64,000 nucleotides of DNA. Source: Siccibacter turicensis LMG 23730 (lineage in GTDB: Bacteria > Pseudomonadota > Gammaproteobacteria > Enterobacterales > Enterobacteriaceae). The stretch lies in contig NZ_AWFZ01000017.1 in the NCBI RefSeq assembly GCF_000463155.2, positions 124,001-188,000 on the forward strand. The letters are read 5' to 3'. A program made the position numbers and the translations under genes. Of this stretch, positions 1 through 10,686 are shown piece by piece. The stretch's first letter is position 1, and each line of letters begins with the position of its first letter. The notes below the pieces were generated by a model, which did not search any database, had not been told where the DNA came from, and was given only the letters and a program-made list of their open reading frames with translations.

Positions 1-343
1 TAACGGAGGTTTTGCCGGACGAGCCGGTCAGCGCCACCACGCGAGTCGGCACCTGCTGGCGCACCCACGCGCCCAGCTCACCAAACGCCAGGCGGGTATC
101 GCTCACCACCAGCTGTGGCAAATCGACGTCCAGTAAACGACTGACCAGCAGCGCACCCGCGCCGCTCTCTTTGGCCTGCTGCGCAAAGTCGTGAGCGTCA
201 AACCGCTCACCTTTCAGCGCAACGAACAGACAGCCGGGGGTAATTTTTCGGGTATCGGTAGTGACGTTATCGACAGCCACATCAGCGCCATGACGCTCAC
301 CGCGCAGCGCGCCGGCAAGCTGGCTAAGCAGTACGCGGATCAT
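1..343 (-). CDS. murF: UDP-MurNAc-tripeptide–D-Ala-D-Ala ligase MurF, N-terminal part (cut by window edge)
   Basis: MurF adds the D-Ala-D-Ala dipeptide to UDP-MurNAc-tripeptide, the last cytoplasmic step in making the peptidoglycan precursor. Only the first 114 or so codons are present; the gene runs off the left edge. The translation reads MIRVLLSQL, then the family stretch [18 protein letters not shown] and, at the very edge, the ATP-binding P-loop GSSGKTSV. The ATG overlaps the murE stop codon by three bases (ATGA), so the two genes are translationally coupled in the dcw cluster. Recognition is firm from the sequence match to the enterobacterial protein and from its position. Confidence 0.95.
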   Translation of the reverse strand, partial: MIRVLLSQLAGALRGERHGADVAVDNVTTDTRKITPGCLFVALKGERFDAHDFAQQAKESGAGALLVSRLLDVDLPQLVVSDTRLAFGELGAWVRQQVPTRVVALTGSSGKTSV

Positions 344-1827
344 GCCACCACTCCCAGCAGCCGGGCTGCGGTGATGCGATCGGAGTAGTCGAGGCGGCGA
401 TTGCCGACGATCTGGTAATCCTCATGCCCTTTTCCGGCAATCAGCACCACGTCATTTTCCTGCGCCTGCATGATGGCGTTGGTCACGGCTTCGGCGCGGC
501 CTTCAACGGCGCGCGCCCGCCCTGCATCGACCATGCCGGCGAGAATATCGTTGATGATGGCTTTCGGGTCTTCGGTACGCGGGTTGTCGTCGGTCACGAC
601 CACCACGTCGGCAAACTCTTCGGCAATAGCCCCCATCAGCGGGCGCTTGCCCTTGTCGCGATCGCCGCCGCAGCCAAATACGCACCACAGTTTACCAGTG
701 CAGTGCAGGCGCGCGGCCTGCAACGCTTTCTCCAGCGCGTCAGGAGTATGGGCGTAATCCACCACCACGGTGGGTTTGCCCGGCGCGCTGAACACTTCCA
801 TGCGTCCACAGACCGGCTGCAGGCTCGACGCGCTCGCCATCAGCGCATCCAGCGGGTAACCAAGCGCCAGCAGGGTGCCGAGCGCCAGCAGCAGATTGCT
901 GACGTTAAATGCGCCCATCAGGCGGCTGTTGATTTCGCCGTCGCCCCAGCTTGATGAGAAGCGAACGGTCGCGCCGCTGTCGTGGTAGGTCACCGCATCG
1001 GCACGCAGCCAGCGGCCACGGCAGGCGGGATTAATGTTGTTTTCCATCGAGACGGCCACCGCGTCGGGCAGATTAGCCAGCCAGCGGTTCCCGACCTCAT
1101 CGTCGGCGTTGATGATGGCCTGGCCGTAATGGTGGCTGGAGAACAGCTGCCATTTCGCGGCTTCGTACTGCGTCATATCGCCGTGGTAATCAAGGTGATC
1201 GCGGCTGAGGTTGGTAAAGACCGAGGCGGCAAACTTCAGCGCCGCCACGCGGTGCTGTACCAGACCGTGGGAAGAGACTTCCATCGCCGCCAGCGTTGCG
1301 CCCTGCCCTGCAAGGTTAGCAAGCACTTGCTGTACATCGACCGCCGAGCCGGTGGTGTTTTCCGTTGGGCTGACTTTGCCCAACAGGCCGTTACCCACGG
1401 TGCCCATCACGGCGCTGGTTTCGCCAAGCAGCTGCGCCCACTGCGCCAGAAGCTGGGTGGTGGTGGTTTTGCCATTGGTACCGGTAACGCCAATCAGGCG
1501 CAAACGGTCAGACGGCTCATCATAGAAACGCCCGGCCAGCGCGGAGAGTCGCTCCGTCAGCTGGCTGAGATAGATAACCGGCACGCCATGCATTTCACGC
1601 ACTTCGCCGTCGGTCGCCTCGCCCTGCGCGTCCGCGATAATGGCCGCTACACCTTGCGCTATCGCCTGCGGGATATAACGACGCCCGTCCGCCTGATGAC
1701 CGACTACTGCCACAAAAAGATCGCCTGCGGCAGCCACACGGCTGTCGAGTGTCATCTCTCGCAGCGCTCGCGCAGGTAGCCCGGCTACCCACGGAGCGAG
1801 AAGGTCGCGCAAATTACGATCTGCCAC
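340..1827 (-). CDS. murE: UDP-MurNAc-Ala-Glu:meso-diaminopimelate ligase MurE
   Basis: Cytoplasmic Mur ligase that adds meso-diaminopimelate to UDP-MurNAc-L-Ala-D-Glu. The protein is 495 residues when the GTG at 1827 is used, the usual enterobacterial length; an upstream in-frame ATG at 1839 would add four residues. Visible motifs are the P-loop GTNGKTT near residues 116–122, the EVSSHG segment of the central domain, and DNPR in the C-terminal domain, which recognises diaminopimelate rather than lysine. The start lies inside the end of ftsI (14-base overlap) and the stop overlaps the start of murF, as expected for the tightly packed dcw operon. Confidence 0.97.
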   Translation of the reverse strand: MADRNLRDLLAPWVAGLPARALREMTLDSRVAAAGDLFVAVVGHQADGRRYIPQAIAQGVAAIIADAQGEATDGEVREMHGVPVIYLSQLTERLSALAGRFYDEPSDRLRLIGVTGTNGKTTTTQLLAQWAQLLGETSAVMGTVGNGLLGKVSPTENTTGSAVDVQQVLANLAGQGATLAAMEVSSHGLVQHRVAALKFAASVFTNLSRDHLDYHGDMTQYEAAKWQLFSSHHYGQAIINADDEVGNRWLANLPDAVAVSMENNINPACRGRWLRADAVTYHDSGATVRFSSSWGDGEINSRLMGAFNVSNLLLALGTLLALGYPLDALMASASSLQPVCGRMEVFSAPGKPTVVVDYAHTPDALEKALQAARLHCTGKLWCVFGCGGDRDKGKRPLMGAIAEEFADVVVVTDDNPRTEDPKAIINDILAGMVDAGRARAVEGRAEAVTNAIMQAQENDVVLIAGKGHEDYQIVGNRRLDYSDRITAARLLGVVA

Positions 1828-3580
1828 CTGTTCCCTCATCTCGATTAATTACAAATTCGTTTTTCTCACCCGTTGCCAGCGCGTCCGGTTCGATGTTCAT
1901 GGTGCGCAGAACGCCGCCCATGATGGCGCCGAACACCGGTGCTGACACGGCACCGCCGTAGTATTTACCTGCCTGCGGATCGTTGATAACCACGACCAGC
2001 GCAAAACGCGGCTGGCTGGCTGGCGCGACACCCGCGGTGTAAGCAATATATTTATTGATGTATTTGCCGTCCGGCCCGACTTTTTTAGCGGTACCGGTCT
2101 TGATCGCAATGCGGTAGCCCTTGATGGCGGCCTTGACGCCGCCGCCGCCCGGCAGCGCCACGCTTTCCATCATGTGGACCACGGAGCGCACCAGCGATTC
2201 AGGGAATACGCGTTCCCCCGGTACCGGGGGATCAACTTTGGTAATCGACAGCGGGCGATAGATGCCGTAGCTGCCGATGGTTGCGTAGACACGCGCTAAC
2301 TGTAACGGCGTTACCATTAGCCCGTAGCCGAAAGAGAAGGTGGCCCTCTCTATGTCAGACCACCGTTGTTTTTGAGGATATAAGCCACTGCGTTCTCCGA
2401 CCAACCCCAAATTGGTCGCCTTTCCCAGCCCAAAGCGTGAGTAAGTATCTACTAACGCCGAGGACGGCATCGCTAACGCCAGCTTTGATACACCGACGTT
2501 ACTCGATTTCTGTAAAACCCCTGTCAGGGTCAGTTCGCTATAGCGCGCCACGTCTTTAATTTCGTGACCGTTAATACGGTAGGGAACGGTGTTGAGCACC
2601 GAGTTTTCCTGCACCACACCGCGCTGCAACGCGGTCATCACCACCATCGGCTTGACGGTGGAACCCGGTTCGAACACGTCGGTGATGGCGCGGTTACGCA
2701 TCGCATCTTTCGGCGTACCGGCGAGATTGTTCGGGTTGTAGGACGGGCTGTTGGCCATGGCCAGCACTTCGCCGGTGCTTACGTCCACCAGCACGGCAGT
2801 CCCGGACTCGGCTTTGTTGAACGCCACGGCGTTGTTGAGCTCGCGGTACACCAGCGCCTGCAAGCGCTCATCAATGCTGAGCGTCAGGTTGTGCGCGGCC
2901 TGGCTGTCGGTTGAGGAGATATCTTCGATAACGCGGCCGTAGCGATCCTTACGCACCACGCGCTCGCCCGGCTGGCCGGTGAGCCACTTGTCGAAGCTTT
3001 TCTCGACGCCTTCAATCCCCTGGCTGTCGACGTTGGTAAAGCCAATCAGATGCGCGGTGACGCCACCGGAAGGGTAGTAGCGGCGCGACTCTTCGCGCAG
3101 GTGGATACCGGGCAGCTTGAGCTTTTTGATGTAGTCGCCGATGTCCGGGTTAACCTGACGGGCCAGATAGATGAAGCGCCCTTTCGGGTTAGCGTTAACG
3201 CGGGCCGCCAGCTGATCGAGCGGGATCTTGAGCGCGTCGGACAGCGCTTTCCAGCGGTTATCCAGCGTAATTCCACCGGCATCGTGCAGCTCTTTCGGGT
3301 CCGCCCAGATGGCTTTTACCGGCACGCTGACCGCAAGCGGTCGCCCGGAGCGATCGGTAATCATACCGCGCGAGGTTGCCACTTCCTGCACGCGCAGGGA
3401 GCGCATGTCGCCCTGCCGCACCAGCATCTCGGGGTTAATAATTTGCAGCCAGGCGACGCGGCCCAGCAAAAACGCGAGCGCGAGAAGAATACAGCCGCAC
3501 AGCAACGCAAAACGCCAACCGATAAAGTTGGCTTGCTCTTCCTGACGTTTTGGTTTTAGCGTCTTTGCCGCTGCTTTCAT
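1814..3580 (-). CDS. ftsI: Division-specific transpeptidase FtsI (PBP3)
   Basis: Septal peptidoglycan transpeptidase and beta-lactam target of the divisome, working with FtsW. The ATG at 3580 (MKAAAKT) gives 588 residues, the E. coli length; the open frame runs 34 codons further upstream but that part overlaps the spacer and ftsL and looks non-coding. A single membrane helix lies at about residues 24–44. The dimerisation domain follows, then the penicillin-binding domain with the active-site SxxK (STVKP, near 307–310), SSN (near 359–361) and KTGT (near 494–497). No obvious insertion is seen in the penicillin-binding domain. It sits 19 bases downstream of ftsL. Confidence 0.97.
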   Translation of the reverse strand: MKAAAKTLKPKRQEEQANFIGWRFALLCGCILLALAFLLGRVAWLQIINPEMLVRQGDMRSLRVQEVATSRGMITDRSGRPLAVSVPVKAIWADPKELHDAGGITLDNRWKALSDALKIPLDQLAARVNANPKGRFIYLARQVNPDIGDYIKKLKLPGIHLREESRRYYPSGGVTAHLIGFTNVDSQGIEGVEKSFDKWLTGQPGERVVRKDRYGRVIEDISSTDSQAAHNLTLSIDERLQALVYRELNNAVAFNKAESGTAVLVDVSTGEVLAMANSPSYNPNNLAGTPKDAMRNRAITDVFEPGSTVKPMVVMTALQRGVVQENSVLNTVPYRINGHEIKDVARYSELTLTGVLQKSSNVGVSKLALAMPSSALVDTYSRFGLGKATNLGLVGERSGLYPQKQRWSDIERATFSFGYGLMVTPLQLARVYATIGSYGIYRPLSITKVDPPVPGERVFPESLVRSVVHMMESVALPGGGGVKAAIKGYRIAIKTGTAKKVGPDGKYINKYIAYTAGVAPASQPRFALVVVINDPQAGKYYGGAVSAPVFGAIMGGVLRTMNIEPDALATGEKNEFVINRDEGTGGRS

Positions 3581-3599
3581 GCGTTTACCATGGCTTACG

Positions 3600-3971
3600 T
3601 CATTCCTGTTTTTGAACCACAATGTTTTCCTGAGAAGGATCGACATGCTGCATTTGCAGCTTATCCGTGGCGATCCGTTCAACCCGGCTGTGATCGCCGA
3701 GCGCGTTCTCTTCCAGAATCAGGTTACGCCACTCAATGTCCAGCGCATCGCGCTCCAGCACCAGCTGCTCGCGTTGTGCGGTCAGCAGGCGCGTGTGGTG
3801 CGCGGTGGTGACGACAATAATGGCGGTAACGATAATGGCGATGAACAGACAGAGTGGCAGTTTCCCCTGACGCAGGAGATCGCTGCCGATCACGCCCGGT
3901 AAGGCGTGACGTTCGGTGCTGCCAAGCGATCCGGTGATCCTGCTCAGCGTCTCCGACACTCTTCCGATCAT
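3600..3971 (-). CDS. ftsL: Cell division protein FtsL
   Basis: Small bitopic divisome protein that forms a complex with FtsB and FtsQ and activates FtsWI. The 123-residue product has a short cytoplasmic N-terminus, one hydrophobic helix at about residues 38–58 ([20 protein letters not shown]) and a periplasmic coiled-coil segment with regular leucines (residues 60–105). E. coli FtsL is 121 residues. The ATG overlaps the rsmH stop by four bases (ATGA), pointing to coupled translation within the dcw operon. Confidence 0.95.
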   Translation of the reverse strand: MIGRVSETLSRITGSLGSTERHALPGVIGSDLLRQGKLPLCLFIAIIVTAIIVVTTAHHTRLLTAQREQLVLERDALDIEWRNLILEENALGDHSRVERIATDKLQMQHVDPSQENIVVQKQE

Positions 3972-4909
3972 GCCTCAGTCCTCTCCGCGATACGCAGAAC
4001 CGAGCTACGGGCGCGCGGATTTTCCGCCACTTCTTCTTCGCCCGGCATCAATTTGCCTAACGCCTTCAGCTGGCGACCACCGAGCTTGCTGAGCTGGGCT
4101 TCGGTCATCGGCAGCCCGGCCGGCACCTGCGGGCCGCGGCTCTGTTCACGCATAAAGCGTTTCACAATGCGGTCTTCCAGCGAGTGGAAGCTGATCACCG
4201 ACAGCCGCCCGCCCGGGGCCAGCGCGGCAATCGAGCCTTTCAACGCCTGTTCAATCTCTTCCAGTTCGCTGTTCACCCAGATACGTACCGCCTGGAACGT
4301 GCGGGTGGCGGGATGCTTGAACTTGTCTTTGACCGGCGTGGCGGCAGCCACGACGTCCGCCAGCTCTTTGGTACGCGTCATCGGCTGCTCGCGGTTGCGC
4401 TCAACGATGGCGCGCGCGATGCGTTTGGCAAAACGCTCTTCGCCAAAGGTTTTCAACACCCAGACAATGTCCGCCTCTTCGGCTTTCAGCAGCCATTCCG
4501 CTGCCGACTGACCGCGGCTTGGATCCATACGCATGTCCAACGGGCCATCGCGCATGAAAGAGAACCCGCGTTCGGGATCGTCAAGCTGAGGAGAAGAGAC
4601 GCCAAGATCGAGCAAAATGCCGTCGATCTTGCCGACGAGATCGAGCTCGCTGACGTAGTCAGCAAGCTGAGAAAATGGGCCATGCACGATGGAGAAACGC
4701 GGATCGTCGATCGCCTGCGCGGCGGCAATAGCCTGCGGGTCGCGATCGATCGCGATAAGACGCCCCTGCTCGCCAAGCTGCGACAAAATAAGGCGTGAGT
4801 GTCCACCACGGCCAAACGTGCCATCAATGTAAATGCCGTCGGGACGAATGTTCAGACCGTTTACCGCTTCGTCCAGCAGCACCGTGGTGTGTTTAAAAGT
4901 ATCCATCAT
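3968..4909 (-). CDS. rsmH: 16S rRNA (cytosine-1402-N4)-methyltransferase RsmH
   Basis: SAM-dependent enzyme that N4-methylates C1402 in the ribosomal decoding centre (formerly mraW). The product is 313 residues, identical in length to E. coli. The SAM-binding GTFGRGGHS lies near residues 30–38, followed by [12 protein letters not shown] and the C-terminal [12 protein letters not shown] motif typical of the family. The ATG is three bases after the mraZ stop and its own stop overlaps ftsL, so it is the second gene of the mra/dcw transcript. Confidence 0.97.
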   Translation of the reverse strand: MMDTFKHTTVLLDEAVNGLNIRPDGIYIDGTFGRGGHSRLILSQLGEQGRLIAIDRDPQAIAAAQAIDDPRFSIVHGPFSQLADYVSELDLVGKIDGILLDLGVSSPQLDDPERGFSFMRDGPLDMRMDPSRGQSAAEWLLKAEEADIVWVLKTFGEERFAKRIARAIVERNREQPMTRTKELADVVAAATPVKDKFKHPATRTFQAVRIWVNSELEEIEQALKGSIAALAPGGRLSVISFHSLEDRIVKRFMREQSRGPQVPAGLPMTEAQLSKLGGRQLKALGKLMPGEEEVAENPRARSSVLRIAERTEA

Positions 4910-4912
4910 GAT

Positions 4913-5371
4913 TTATAGCGATAAATCCTGAAGCCGCTCGGACAAGGCGTCCGATGACGACTGTTCAGCGTCAATATCATCCCTGACTTGTTGATACCAG
5001 GTCGTTTCATCCCACAGTTCAAACTTATTGAACTGCCCGACCAGCATCACTTCTTTTGTCAGCCCTGCGTGTTGCCGTAGTACGGGGGCTAAAAGCAGCC
5101 GACCCGCGCTGTCCATCTGGCACTCACTGGCATGTCCCAATAACAAACGCTGTACGCGGCGTTCGGCGGGGTTCATGCTCGACAAACGCGACAATTTCTG
5201 TTCAATAATTTCCCATTCCGGGAGGGTGTAAAGCAGCAGGCAGGGGTGGTGGATGTCAATGGTGCAAACCATTTGACCCGAAGCGGCCTCAATCAGCGTT
5301 TCCCGATAACGGGTGGGCACGGATAACCGCCCCTTACTGTCGAGATTGACTACTGTTGCCCCACGGAACAT
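4913..5371 (-). CDS. mraZ: Transcriptional regulator MraZ
   Basis: First gene of the dcw cluster; a ring-forming AbrB-fold DNA-binding protein that represses its own promoter. The ATG at 5371 ([17 protein letters not shown]) gives 152 residues, the usual length, and is preceded by an AGGGTGAGG-like ribosome-binding sequence; a longer reading frame upstream runs through the operator and is unlikely to be translated. Two SpoVT/AbrB-like halves are visible, the first with [13 protein letters not shown] and the second with [13 protein letters not shown], each carrying the DxxGR signature. Three GTGGG-type operator repeats lie just upstream. Confidence 0.96.
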   Translation of the reverse strand: MFRGATVVNLDSKGRLSVPTRYRETLIEAASGQMVCTIDIHHPCLLLYTLPEWEIIEQKLSRLSSMNPAERRVQRLLLGHASECQMDSAGRLLLAPVLRQHAGLTKEVMLVGQFNKFELWDETTWYQQVRDDIDAEQSSSDALSERLQDLSL

Positions 5372-5399
5372 GTCAGCCTCACCCTTGATGGACCCAAAT

Positions 5400-5424
5400 A
5401 CCACTTTACCCCACAAAATCCCAC
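5400..5424 (-). promoter_or_regulatory. MraZ operator (three GTGGG-type repeats at 10-bp spacing)
   Basis: On the minus strand three pentamers, GTGGG (5420–5424), GTGGG (5410–5414) and GTGGT (5400–5404), occur exactly 10 bp apart between the -10 box and the mraZ start. This is the arrangement bound by MraZ in E. coli, so autoregulation is inferred here. Confidence 0.8.
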
Positions 5425-5429
5425 CACGA

Positions 5430-5458
5430 GTTTACGGAGCGGAGGAAAAGCTTGTCAA
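5430..5458 (-). promoter_or_regulatory. Pmra promoter of the dcw cluster
   Basis: A consensus -35 TTGACA (5453–5458) is separated by 17 bp from GTAAAC (5430–5435) on the minus strand, immediately upstream of the MraZ repeats. The core is nearly the same as the E. coli mra promoter, which drives the first genes of the division cluster. Confidence 0.75.
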
Positions 5459-5907
5459 GACGGCACCCACGCCGACATCGGCAATTGTTTCTGCTTTAAC
5501 AGGTGATTAAGGCCGGAATTAATACTGCAAAACGGGCGAGGCAAAATTAACGCTATGAATATTTGTAAGAAAATGACGCATAGACAGGGAACCGTTAAAA
5601 CCAACCTAAATACCACTTACGCTAAATTAGTATTCAGTTTGCGACGCGGGCAGCATTTTAAGCCATAACGCGTCGCGAGGACAGCACCAGATGTTAGCTA
5701 CCCGCGTTTGACGGGTTCAATCTCTGGTTAGTCCGGCGGGCCGTGGCTCGCGCCCGGATAAATCCATAAATAGCCGACGCTTCATGTGTAACAAAACAAT
5801 ACCAGCGCAATGAATCCTTACGCCTTAAGGGAAATATAACGGGCGTGATGTTAAAAAATATTTAAAGGAAGGATACAAAAATAATCTGCTGCAGATTTGT
5901 CGGAATA
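5459..5907. other. Long cra–mraZ intergenic region, no gene seen
   Basis: About 450 bases between the Pmra promoter and the cra terminator hold no convincing reading frame. It contains a perfect 8-bp inverted repeat, GCGACGCG (5641–5648) and CGCGTCGC (5669–5676), around a 20-base spacer, and a GC-rich partly self-complementary stretch at about 5730–5760 followed by an AT-rich stretch. No function can be assigned from sequence alone. Confidence 0.5.
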
Positions 5908-5932
5908 TAAAAAACGGCAGCCAGGCTGCCGT
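5908..5932 (-). terminator. Rho-independent terminator after cra
   Basis: The stem ACGGCAGCC/GGCTGCCGT (5914–5932) is followed on the minus strand by a run of six T, just beyond the cra stop codon. Confidence 0.85.
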
Positions 5933-5936
5933 TTAT

Positions 5937-6941
5937 TTATACCCGACTTAAGCTTCCGCGTCGGTAAAGGCTGCGTTTAATGCGGCTGAGACCCGGTTTT
6001 GGCTTGCGCGGTTCGTCTAAATTCGCCAACACCAGCTCCAGTACGCGCTCGGCGACCTCGCGATGGCGCTGCGCCACCGCCAGCACCGGGCACTGGATGA
6101 AATCGAGCAGTTCGTTGTCGCCAAACGTGGCGATAGCAAGCTCAGTCGGCAGCTGGCCCTCACGCTTGAGCGTCACGTCCATGACGCCCTGTAATAAAGG
6201 AAACGACGTAGTGAACAGCGCCTGGGGCATGGGGTTGGTTTCCAGCCATTTTTCAAACAGCTGGGCGGCGGCCTCGCGCTCGTAGCTGTTGGCATAGAGG
6301 TATTTCACCTCGCGCGGATCGTCCTTCCAGGCAGCGCGGAACCCTTGCTCGCGCAGGAAACTCACCGACAGCTCAGGCAGCGCGCCGAGATAGAGCACCT
6401 CTTTTGCCGGGAACTTGCGCAGCTCTTCCGCCAGCATCTGGGCATCGTCCTGATCGGCCCCGACGACGCTGGTGAAGTGTTCGCGATCGAGGGCGCGATC
6501 GAGCGCCACGATGGGGAAGCTGTCGTTGGCCCAACGCTGGTAGAACGGGTGCTCCGGCGGCAGCGACGTCGACACAATGATGGCATCAACCTGACGCTGC
6601 AACAGATGTTCGATACAGCGCATCTCGTTATCCGGCTGATCTTCAGAGCAGGCGATCAGCAGCTGGTAGCCGCGCTGGCGGGCCTGACGCTCAAGGTAGT
6701 TGGCGATGCGGGTGTAGCTGGTGTTCTCCAGATCCGGGATAACCAGGCCGATAGAGCGCGTTCGTCCGGCGCGTAAGCCGGCAGCCACAGCGTTAGGGTG
6801 GTAGTTATGCTCGCGTACCACTGCCATGACTTTCTCAACGGTTTTGTCACTGACGCGATACTGCTTCGCTTTGCCGTTGATGACGTAACTTGCCGTGGTG
6901 CGTGATACGCCAGCAAGCCGCGCGATTTCGTCCAGTTTCAC
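5937..6941 (-). CDS. cra: Catabolite repressor/activator Cra (FruR)
   Basis: LacI/GalR-family regulator that senses fructose phosphates and balances glycolysis against gluconeogenesis. The 334-residue product begins with a GTG codon (as in E. coli) and has an N-terminal LacI helix-turn-helix ([20 protein letters not shown], residues 1–20), a hinge and a periplasmic-binding-like effector domain containing [13 protein letters not shown]. It is a single-gene unit: its own terminator follows and the ilvIH terminator precedes it. Confidence 0.96.
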   Translation of the reverse strand: MKLDEIARLAGVSRTTASYVINGKAKQYRVSDKTVEKVMAVVREHNYHPNAVAAGLRAGRTRSIGLVIPDLENTSYTRIANYLERQARQRGYQLLIACSEDQPDNEMRCIEHLLQRQVDAIIVSTSLPPEHPFYQRWANDSFPIVALDRALDREHFTSVVGADQDDAQMLAEELRKFPAKEVLYLGALPELSVSFLREQGFRAAWKDDPREVKYLYANSYEREAAAQLFEKWLETNPMPQALFTTSFPLLQGVMDVTLKREGQLPTELAIATFGDNELLDFIQCPVLAVAQRHREVAERVLELVLANLDEPRKPKPGLSRIKRSLYRRGSLSRV

Positions 6942-7067
6942 AGTTGCCCCTTGCGATGAGTGTGTTATCCATAACCAAAATAAGGTTATAGGGTAAATCC
7001 TGTAACATCTAAGCGCAGAAAAGTAACAGGGGCAACCGCTTTTGCGCCAGCGGCAAAGCTTTTGGCG

Positions 7068-7094
7068 AAAAAAAACCCGGAAACGGGCTCCGGG
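7068..7094 (-). terminator. Rho-independent terminator after ilvIH
   Basis: A CCCGGA…TCCGGG hairpin (about 7076–7094) with a run of eight T on the minus strand ends the ilvIH transcript 27 bases past the ilvH stop. Confidence 0.85.
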
Positions 7095-7120
7095 CTTTAT
7101 CAGGTTATTGCCGTTTCGCC

Positions 7121-7612
7121 TTAACGCATGATTTTCTCACCGCGGGCCAGCCCCACGACGCCCGAGCGGGCTACTTCAACAATTTTGGCGACTTCCCGGA
7201 TGGTTGCCAGGAAGGCGTCGAGTTTCTCGCTGGTACCGGCAAGCTGTACGGTATAGATAGAGGGCGTTACGTCGATGATCTGCCCACGGAAAATTTCCGC
7301 GTTGCGCTTCACCTCTTCGCGCCCGTACCCGCTGGCCTGCACCTTAACCAGCATGATTTCACGTTCAACGTGCGCCCCCTGGCCCAGTTCGCTGACCCGC
7401 AGCACGTCCACCAGCTTATGCAGCTGCTTTTCGATCTGCTCAAGCACCTTCTGATCGCCCACGGTCTGGATCGTCATGCGCGACAGCGTGGGATCGTCGG
7501 TCGGCGCCACGGTGAGGCTCTCTATATTGTAGCCGCGCTGGGAGAAGAGGCCGATCACGCGGGACAGTGCGCCCGATTCATTTTCCAGCAGTACTGATAA
7601 TATCCGGCGCAT
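7121..7612 (-). CDS. ilvH: Acetohydroxyacid synthase III, regulatory subunit IlvH
   Basis: Small subunit of acetolactate synthase III (valine, leucine and isoleucine synthesis); it activates the catalytic subunit and confers valine feedback inhibition. Starting at the ATG at 7612 ([14 protein letters not shown]) gives 163 residues, the E. coli length; a longer frame through the end of ilvI is ignored. The N-terminal ACT domain (residues 1–78) and the C-terminal ACT-like domain are both recognisable. The start is two bases past the ilvI stop, so the subunits are co-translated. Confidence 0.96.
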   Translation of the reverse strand: MRRILSVLLENESGALSRVIGLFSQRGYNIESLTVAPTDDPTLSRMTIQTVGDQKVLEQIEKQLHKLVDVLRVSELGQGAHVEREIMLVKVQASGYGREEVKRNAEIFRGQIIDVTPSIYTVQLAGTSEKLDAFLATIREVAKIVEVARSGVVGLARGEKIMR

Positions 7613-7614
7613 AA

Positions 7615-9339
7615 TCAGGTTCTCTCCGTTTTGCTTAACCACATTTCGTCCATACCACCACCGCGGATCTGCATCGGGTAGACATGTTCGGTGCCATCAA
7701 CCGTGACATCCACGAACACCAGACGACCGTTGCGGACCTGTTCAAGCGCGGCAGCGAGCTTGCTCTCCAGCTCTTCTGGCTGGGTGATGTTGATCCCCAC
7801 GTGCCCGTAGGCTTCTGCCAGCTTCGCAAAATCAGGCAGGGATTCCATATACGACTGCGAATGGCGGCCGGAGTAGATCATGTCCTGCCACTGTTTCACC
7901 ATGCCGAGGTAGCGGTTGTTAAGGTTCAGCACCAGTACCGGCAGCTCATACTGCAGGGCGGTGGACAGCTCCTGAATGTTCATCTGGATACTGCCGTCGC
8001 CGGTGACGCAGATAACCGTTTCGTCCGGCAGGGCCAGCTTCACACCCAGCGCCGCGGGCAGACCAAAGCCCATGGTGCCCAAACCACCGGAGTTGATCCA
8101 GCGGCGCGGTTTATCGAAGGTGTAGTAGAGCGCTGCGAACATCTGATGCTGGCCGACGTCGGAGGTCACATAGGCCTCGCCGTGGGTCAGACGATACACC
8201 GCATCGATCACCGCTTGTGGCTTTATGGCGCGGCTCTCGCGGTCCCAGGCCAGGCACTGGCGGGCGCGCCACTGCTCAATCTGCTGCCACCAGTCGCGGA
8301 TCTCATCCAGCGGCTGCGGCGTCTCTTCCTGGCCGAGCTGCTCAAGCATCTGGGTCAGCACCTGGCGCGCATCACCCACGATAGGAACATCGGCATTCAC
8401 GGTTTTGGAGATGGACGCCGGGTCGATATCAATGTGCAGCACGGTAGCGTTCGGGCAGTACTTCGCCAGATTATTGGTGGTGCGATCGTCAAAGCGCACG
8501 CCCACGGCAAAAATCACATCGCTGTTGTGCATGACCATATTGGCTTCATAGGTGCCGTGCATGCCGAGCATCCCCAACGCCTGACGGTGCGTTCCCGGAA
8601 ATGCCCCTAACCCCATCAGGGAGGAGACCACTGGCAGGTTGAGTTTTTCGGCAAGCGTGCGCAGCTCCGCTTCGCAGTGCGCATTGATCGCCCCGCCGCC
8701 CACATAGATAACCGGTTTCTTTGCCGCCAGCAGGGTCTGCAGGGCGCGCTTGATCTGCCCCTTGTGGCCCTGAGTGGTCGGGTTGTAGGAGCGCATGCTC
8801 ACGGATTCCGGCCACAGGTAAGGCAGCTTGTTCGCCGGGTTAAGAATATCTTTTGGCAGATCTACTACCACCGGCCCCGGACGTCCGCTGGCCGCCAGCC
8901 AGAAGGCTTTTTTCAATACGCCAGGAATGTCTTCGGTCTGTTTCACCAGGAAGCTGTGCTTTACCACCGGGCGGGAGATGCCCACCATGTCGCACTCCTG
9001 GAAGGCGTCATAGCCAATAAGCGAGGTCGCCACCTGCCCTGACAGCACTACCAGCGGAATAGAGTCCATGTAAGCCGTTGCAATACCGGTGATAGCGTTG
9101 GTGGCGCCAGGGCCAGAGGTCACCAGCACCACGCCCACCTCGCCGGTGGCGCGGGCGAGGCCGTCGGCCATGTGTACCGCCGCCTGCTCATGGCGTACCA
9201 GCACGTGATCGATCCCGCCAACGGTATGTAGCGCATCATAGATATCGAGGACCGCGCCTCCGGGGTAGCCGAATACCTGCTTTACGCCCTGATCGATAAG
9301 CGATCGGACGACCATCTCGGCTCCTGACAACATCTCCAT
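7615..9339 (-). CDS. ilvI: Acetohydroxyacid synthase III, catalytic subunit IlvI
   Basis: Thiamine-diphosphate enzyme that condenses pyruvate with pyruvate or 2-ketobutyrate. The chosen start (ATG 9339, [11 protein letters not shown]) follows a strong GGAGG site and gives 574 residues. The N-terminal TPP-pyrimidine domain carries the conserved [12 protein letters not shown] with its catalytic glutamate; the C-terminal domain has the TPP/Mg motif beginning GDGSIQMN and ending NLNNRYLG. Paired with ilvH downstream. In E. coli this operon is activated by Lrp; binding sites could not be delineated here by eye. Confidence 0.96.
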   Translation of the reverse strand: MEMLSGAEMVVRSLIDQGVKQVFGYPGGAVLDIYDALHTVGGIDHVLVRHEQAAVHMADGLARATGEVGVVLVTSGPGATNAITGIATAYMDSIPLVVLSGQVATSLIGYDAFQECDMVGISRPVVKHSFLVKQTEDIPGVLKKAFWLAASGRPGPVVVDLPKDILNPANKLPYLWPESVSMRSYNPTTQGHKGQIKRALQTLLAAKKPVIYVGGGAINAHCEAELRTLAEKLNLPVVSSLMGLGAFPGTHRQALGMLGMHGTYEANMVMHNSDVIFAVGVRFDDRTTNNLAKYCPNATVLHIDIDPASISKTVNADVPIVGDARQVLTQMLEQLGQEETPQPLDEIRDWWQQIEQWRARQCLAWDRESRAIKPQAVIDAVYRLTHGEAYVTSDVGQHQMFAALYYTFDKPRRWINSGGLGTMGFGLPAALGVKLALPDETVICVTGDGSIQMNIQELSTALQYELPVLVLNLNNRYLGMVKQWQDMIYSGRHSQSYMESLPDFAKLAEAYGHVGINITQPEELESKLAAALEQVRNGRLVFVDVTVDGTEHVYPMQIRGGGMDEMWLSKTERT

Positions 9340-9433
9340 GGTTTGCCTCCAGGCTGTTATTGTTATTGACGGACTGCGAAACGCATCTCCGCACTGTCTC
9401 GGGCCGCAGGCCATTCATCCTGCGCTATCGTTG

Positions 9434-9461
9434 TTATCATTGCTTTAACATAACCGCTCAA
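9434..9461 (-). promoter_or_regulatory. ilvI: Candidate ilvIH promoter
   Basis: On the minus strand TTGAGC (9456–9461) and TGATAA (9434–9439) are 16 bp apart, about 95 bases upstream of the ilvI start. The rest of 9340–9696 has no gene. This is a pattern match only; Lrp sites were not resolved. Confidence 0.35.
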
Positions 9462-9696
9462 AATCTGGCAGGCAATTGGCAGCTTGCCGCGTGCAGGCGC
9501 CCTGCCCCGTTGCCGCCAGAGGTAATAAGCAGCATGAACCGAGTTATCTATAAGAAATAAGCAAAAGTAATGACAGAAAATGTTATGAATGCCGACGAGC
9601 GTAGCGTTAATGCAAATTTCTCGGGTTTAACGCAGCGCGGCAACACGCCTTAACGAGTACTCAGCATAAAAAACTACTTAATGAATCTCAGATAGC

Positions 9697-9721
9697 AAAA
9701 AACCGGGGAATACCCCGGTTT
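9697..9721 (-). terminator. Rho-independent terminator after leuO
   Basis: The perfect stem AACCGGGG/CCCCGGTT (9701–9720, loop AATA) is followed by a T run on the minus strand, 20 bases past the leuO stop. Confidence 0.88.
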
Positions 9722-9741
9722 GCACAGAAAGGCCGCAACGG

Positions 9742-10686
9742 TTATTTACGACAGATAGTGGTGAGTAACTCTTCCATCCACTGATGCCCTTTATCCCGGC
9801 CTGCTGCTTCATGCCAGGATAAATAGCAGGTCCGGCTGTTAAGCTTCAGCGGCAGCGGGCTTATCTTCAGGTGCAGGCTGTCGACAAACTCCTCGGCAAG
9901 CCAGCGCGGCGCAATGGCCACCAGCTGGGTCTGGGAGACCACATTTAATACGCTGGTCATCGCCATCCCCTGATAGGCAATACACGCCTGCTTATCCGGC
10001 GTGTCATACCAGGGCAAACTGAATGAGGCGAATCGATCTAATGAAACCACCGCGTGTTGCTCGTTATAAACATCGCTTTCACGCATCGGCATGGTCATGC
10101 GCGGATGCGTCTGGCTGCACACCAGCACCATTTCATCTTTAAACAGTGGGACGCAGGAAAACTCGGGACGACGAAACTCATCATAGCCAATAACAAATTC
10201 CGTCTCCTGATAACGCAGCTGATGCTCAATATTCTGATTCAGACAGGATTTAAATATCAGGTGAATGTTCGGGGCAATATCGCGAATACGATTATATATC
10301 AGTGAGGTTAATAAATTATCCAGCGGGCTGCAGACGCAAAGATTAAACTGGCGCTCGCTGCTGATGGGTTCAAACCCCGACCCAGGCAGTTCGTTTTGAA
10401 TAAGCTGTAACGCCTGGCGCACTGAACCAAACAGTTTATAGGCCCTCGCCGTAGGCTGTATGCCACGCCCATAGCGGACGAACAGCTCATCGTTGAACAT
10501 CACCTTAAGACGGGCAACGGCGTTACTTACCGCAGGCTGCGACATCCCCAGCTGGTGGGCCGCGCGGGTGATGTTCTGCTCCTGCATCACCGCATCAAAC
10601 ACGGTAAGCAAATTGAGATCCACCATCCGCAGCTGCGACTTGATCTCTTCCTGAATCGGGTGCTGCTCATTATGATCTTCAGACAT
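9742..10686 (-). CDS. leuO: LysR-type regulator LeuO
   Basis: Global LysR-family regulator that antagonises H-NS silencing and affects stress, surface and defence genes in enterobacteria. The ATG at 10686 (MSEDHNEQ) follows a GGAGTGG site and gives 314 residues, as in E. coli; an upstream in-frame extension is unlikely. The winged helix-turn-helix ([24 protein letters not shown], here described rather than given further) covers about residues 37–60 and the effector-binding domain fills the rest, including the well-conserved [19 protein letters not shown] near the C-terminus. It lies between ilvIH and the leu operon and is transcribed away from leu. Confidence 0.96.
   Translation of the reverse strand: MSEDHNEQHPIQEEIKSQLRMVDLNLLTVFDAVMQEQNITRAAHQLGMSQPAVSNAVARLKVMFNDELFVRYGRGIQPTARAYKLFGSVRQALQLIQNELPGSGFEPISSERQFNLCVCSPLDNLLTSLIYNRIRDIAPNIHLIFKSCLNQNIEHQLRYQETEFVIGYDEFRRPEFSCVPLFKDEMVLVCSQTHPRMTMPMRESDVYNEQHAVVSLDRFASFSLPWYDTPDKQACIAYQGMAMTSVLNVVSQTQLVAIAPRWLAEEFVDSLHLKISPLPLKLNSRTCYLSWHEAAGRDKGHQWMEELLTTICRK

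Noticed and set aside
3581-3682. 34-codon N-terminal extension of ftsI
   Set aside because: It overlaps ftsL, and the ATG at 3580 gives exactly the usual FtsI N-terminus.
5372-5416. Upstream start for mraZ
   Set aside because: It would translate through the MraZ operator; the ATG at 5371 has a ribosome-binding site and matches the family start.
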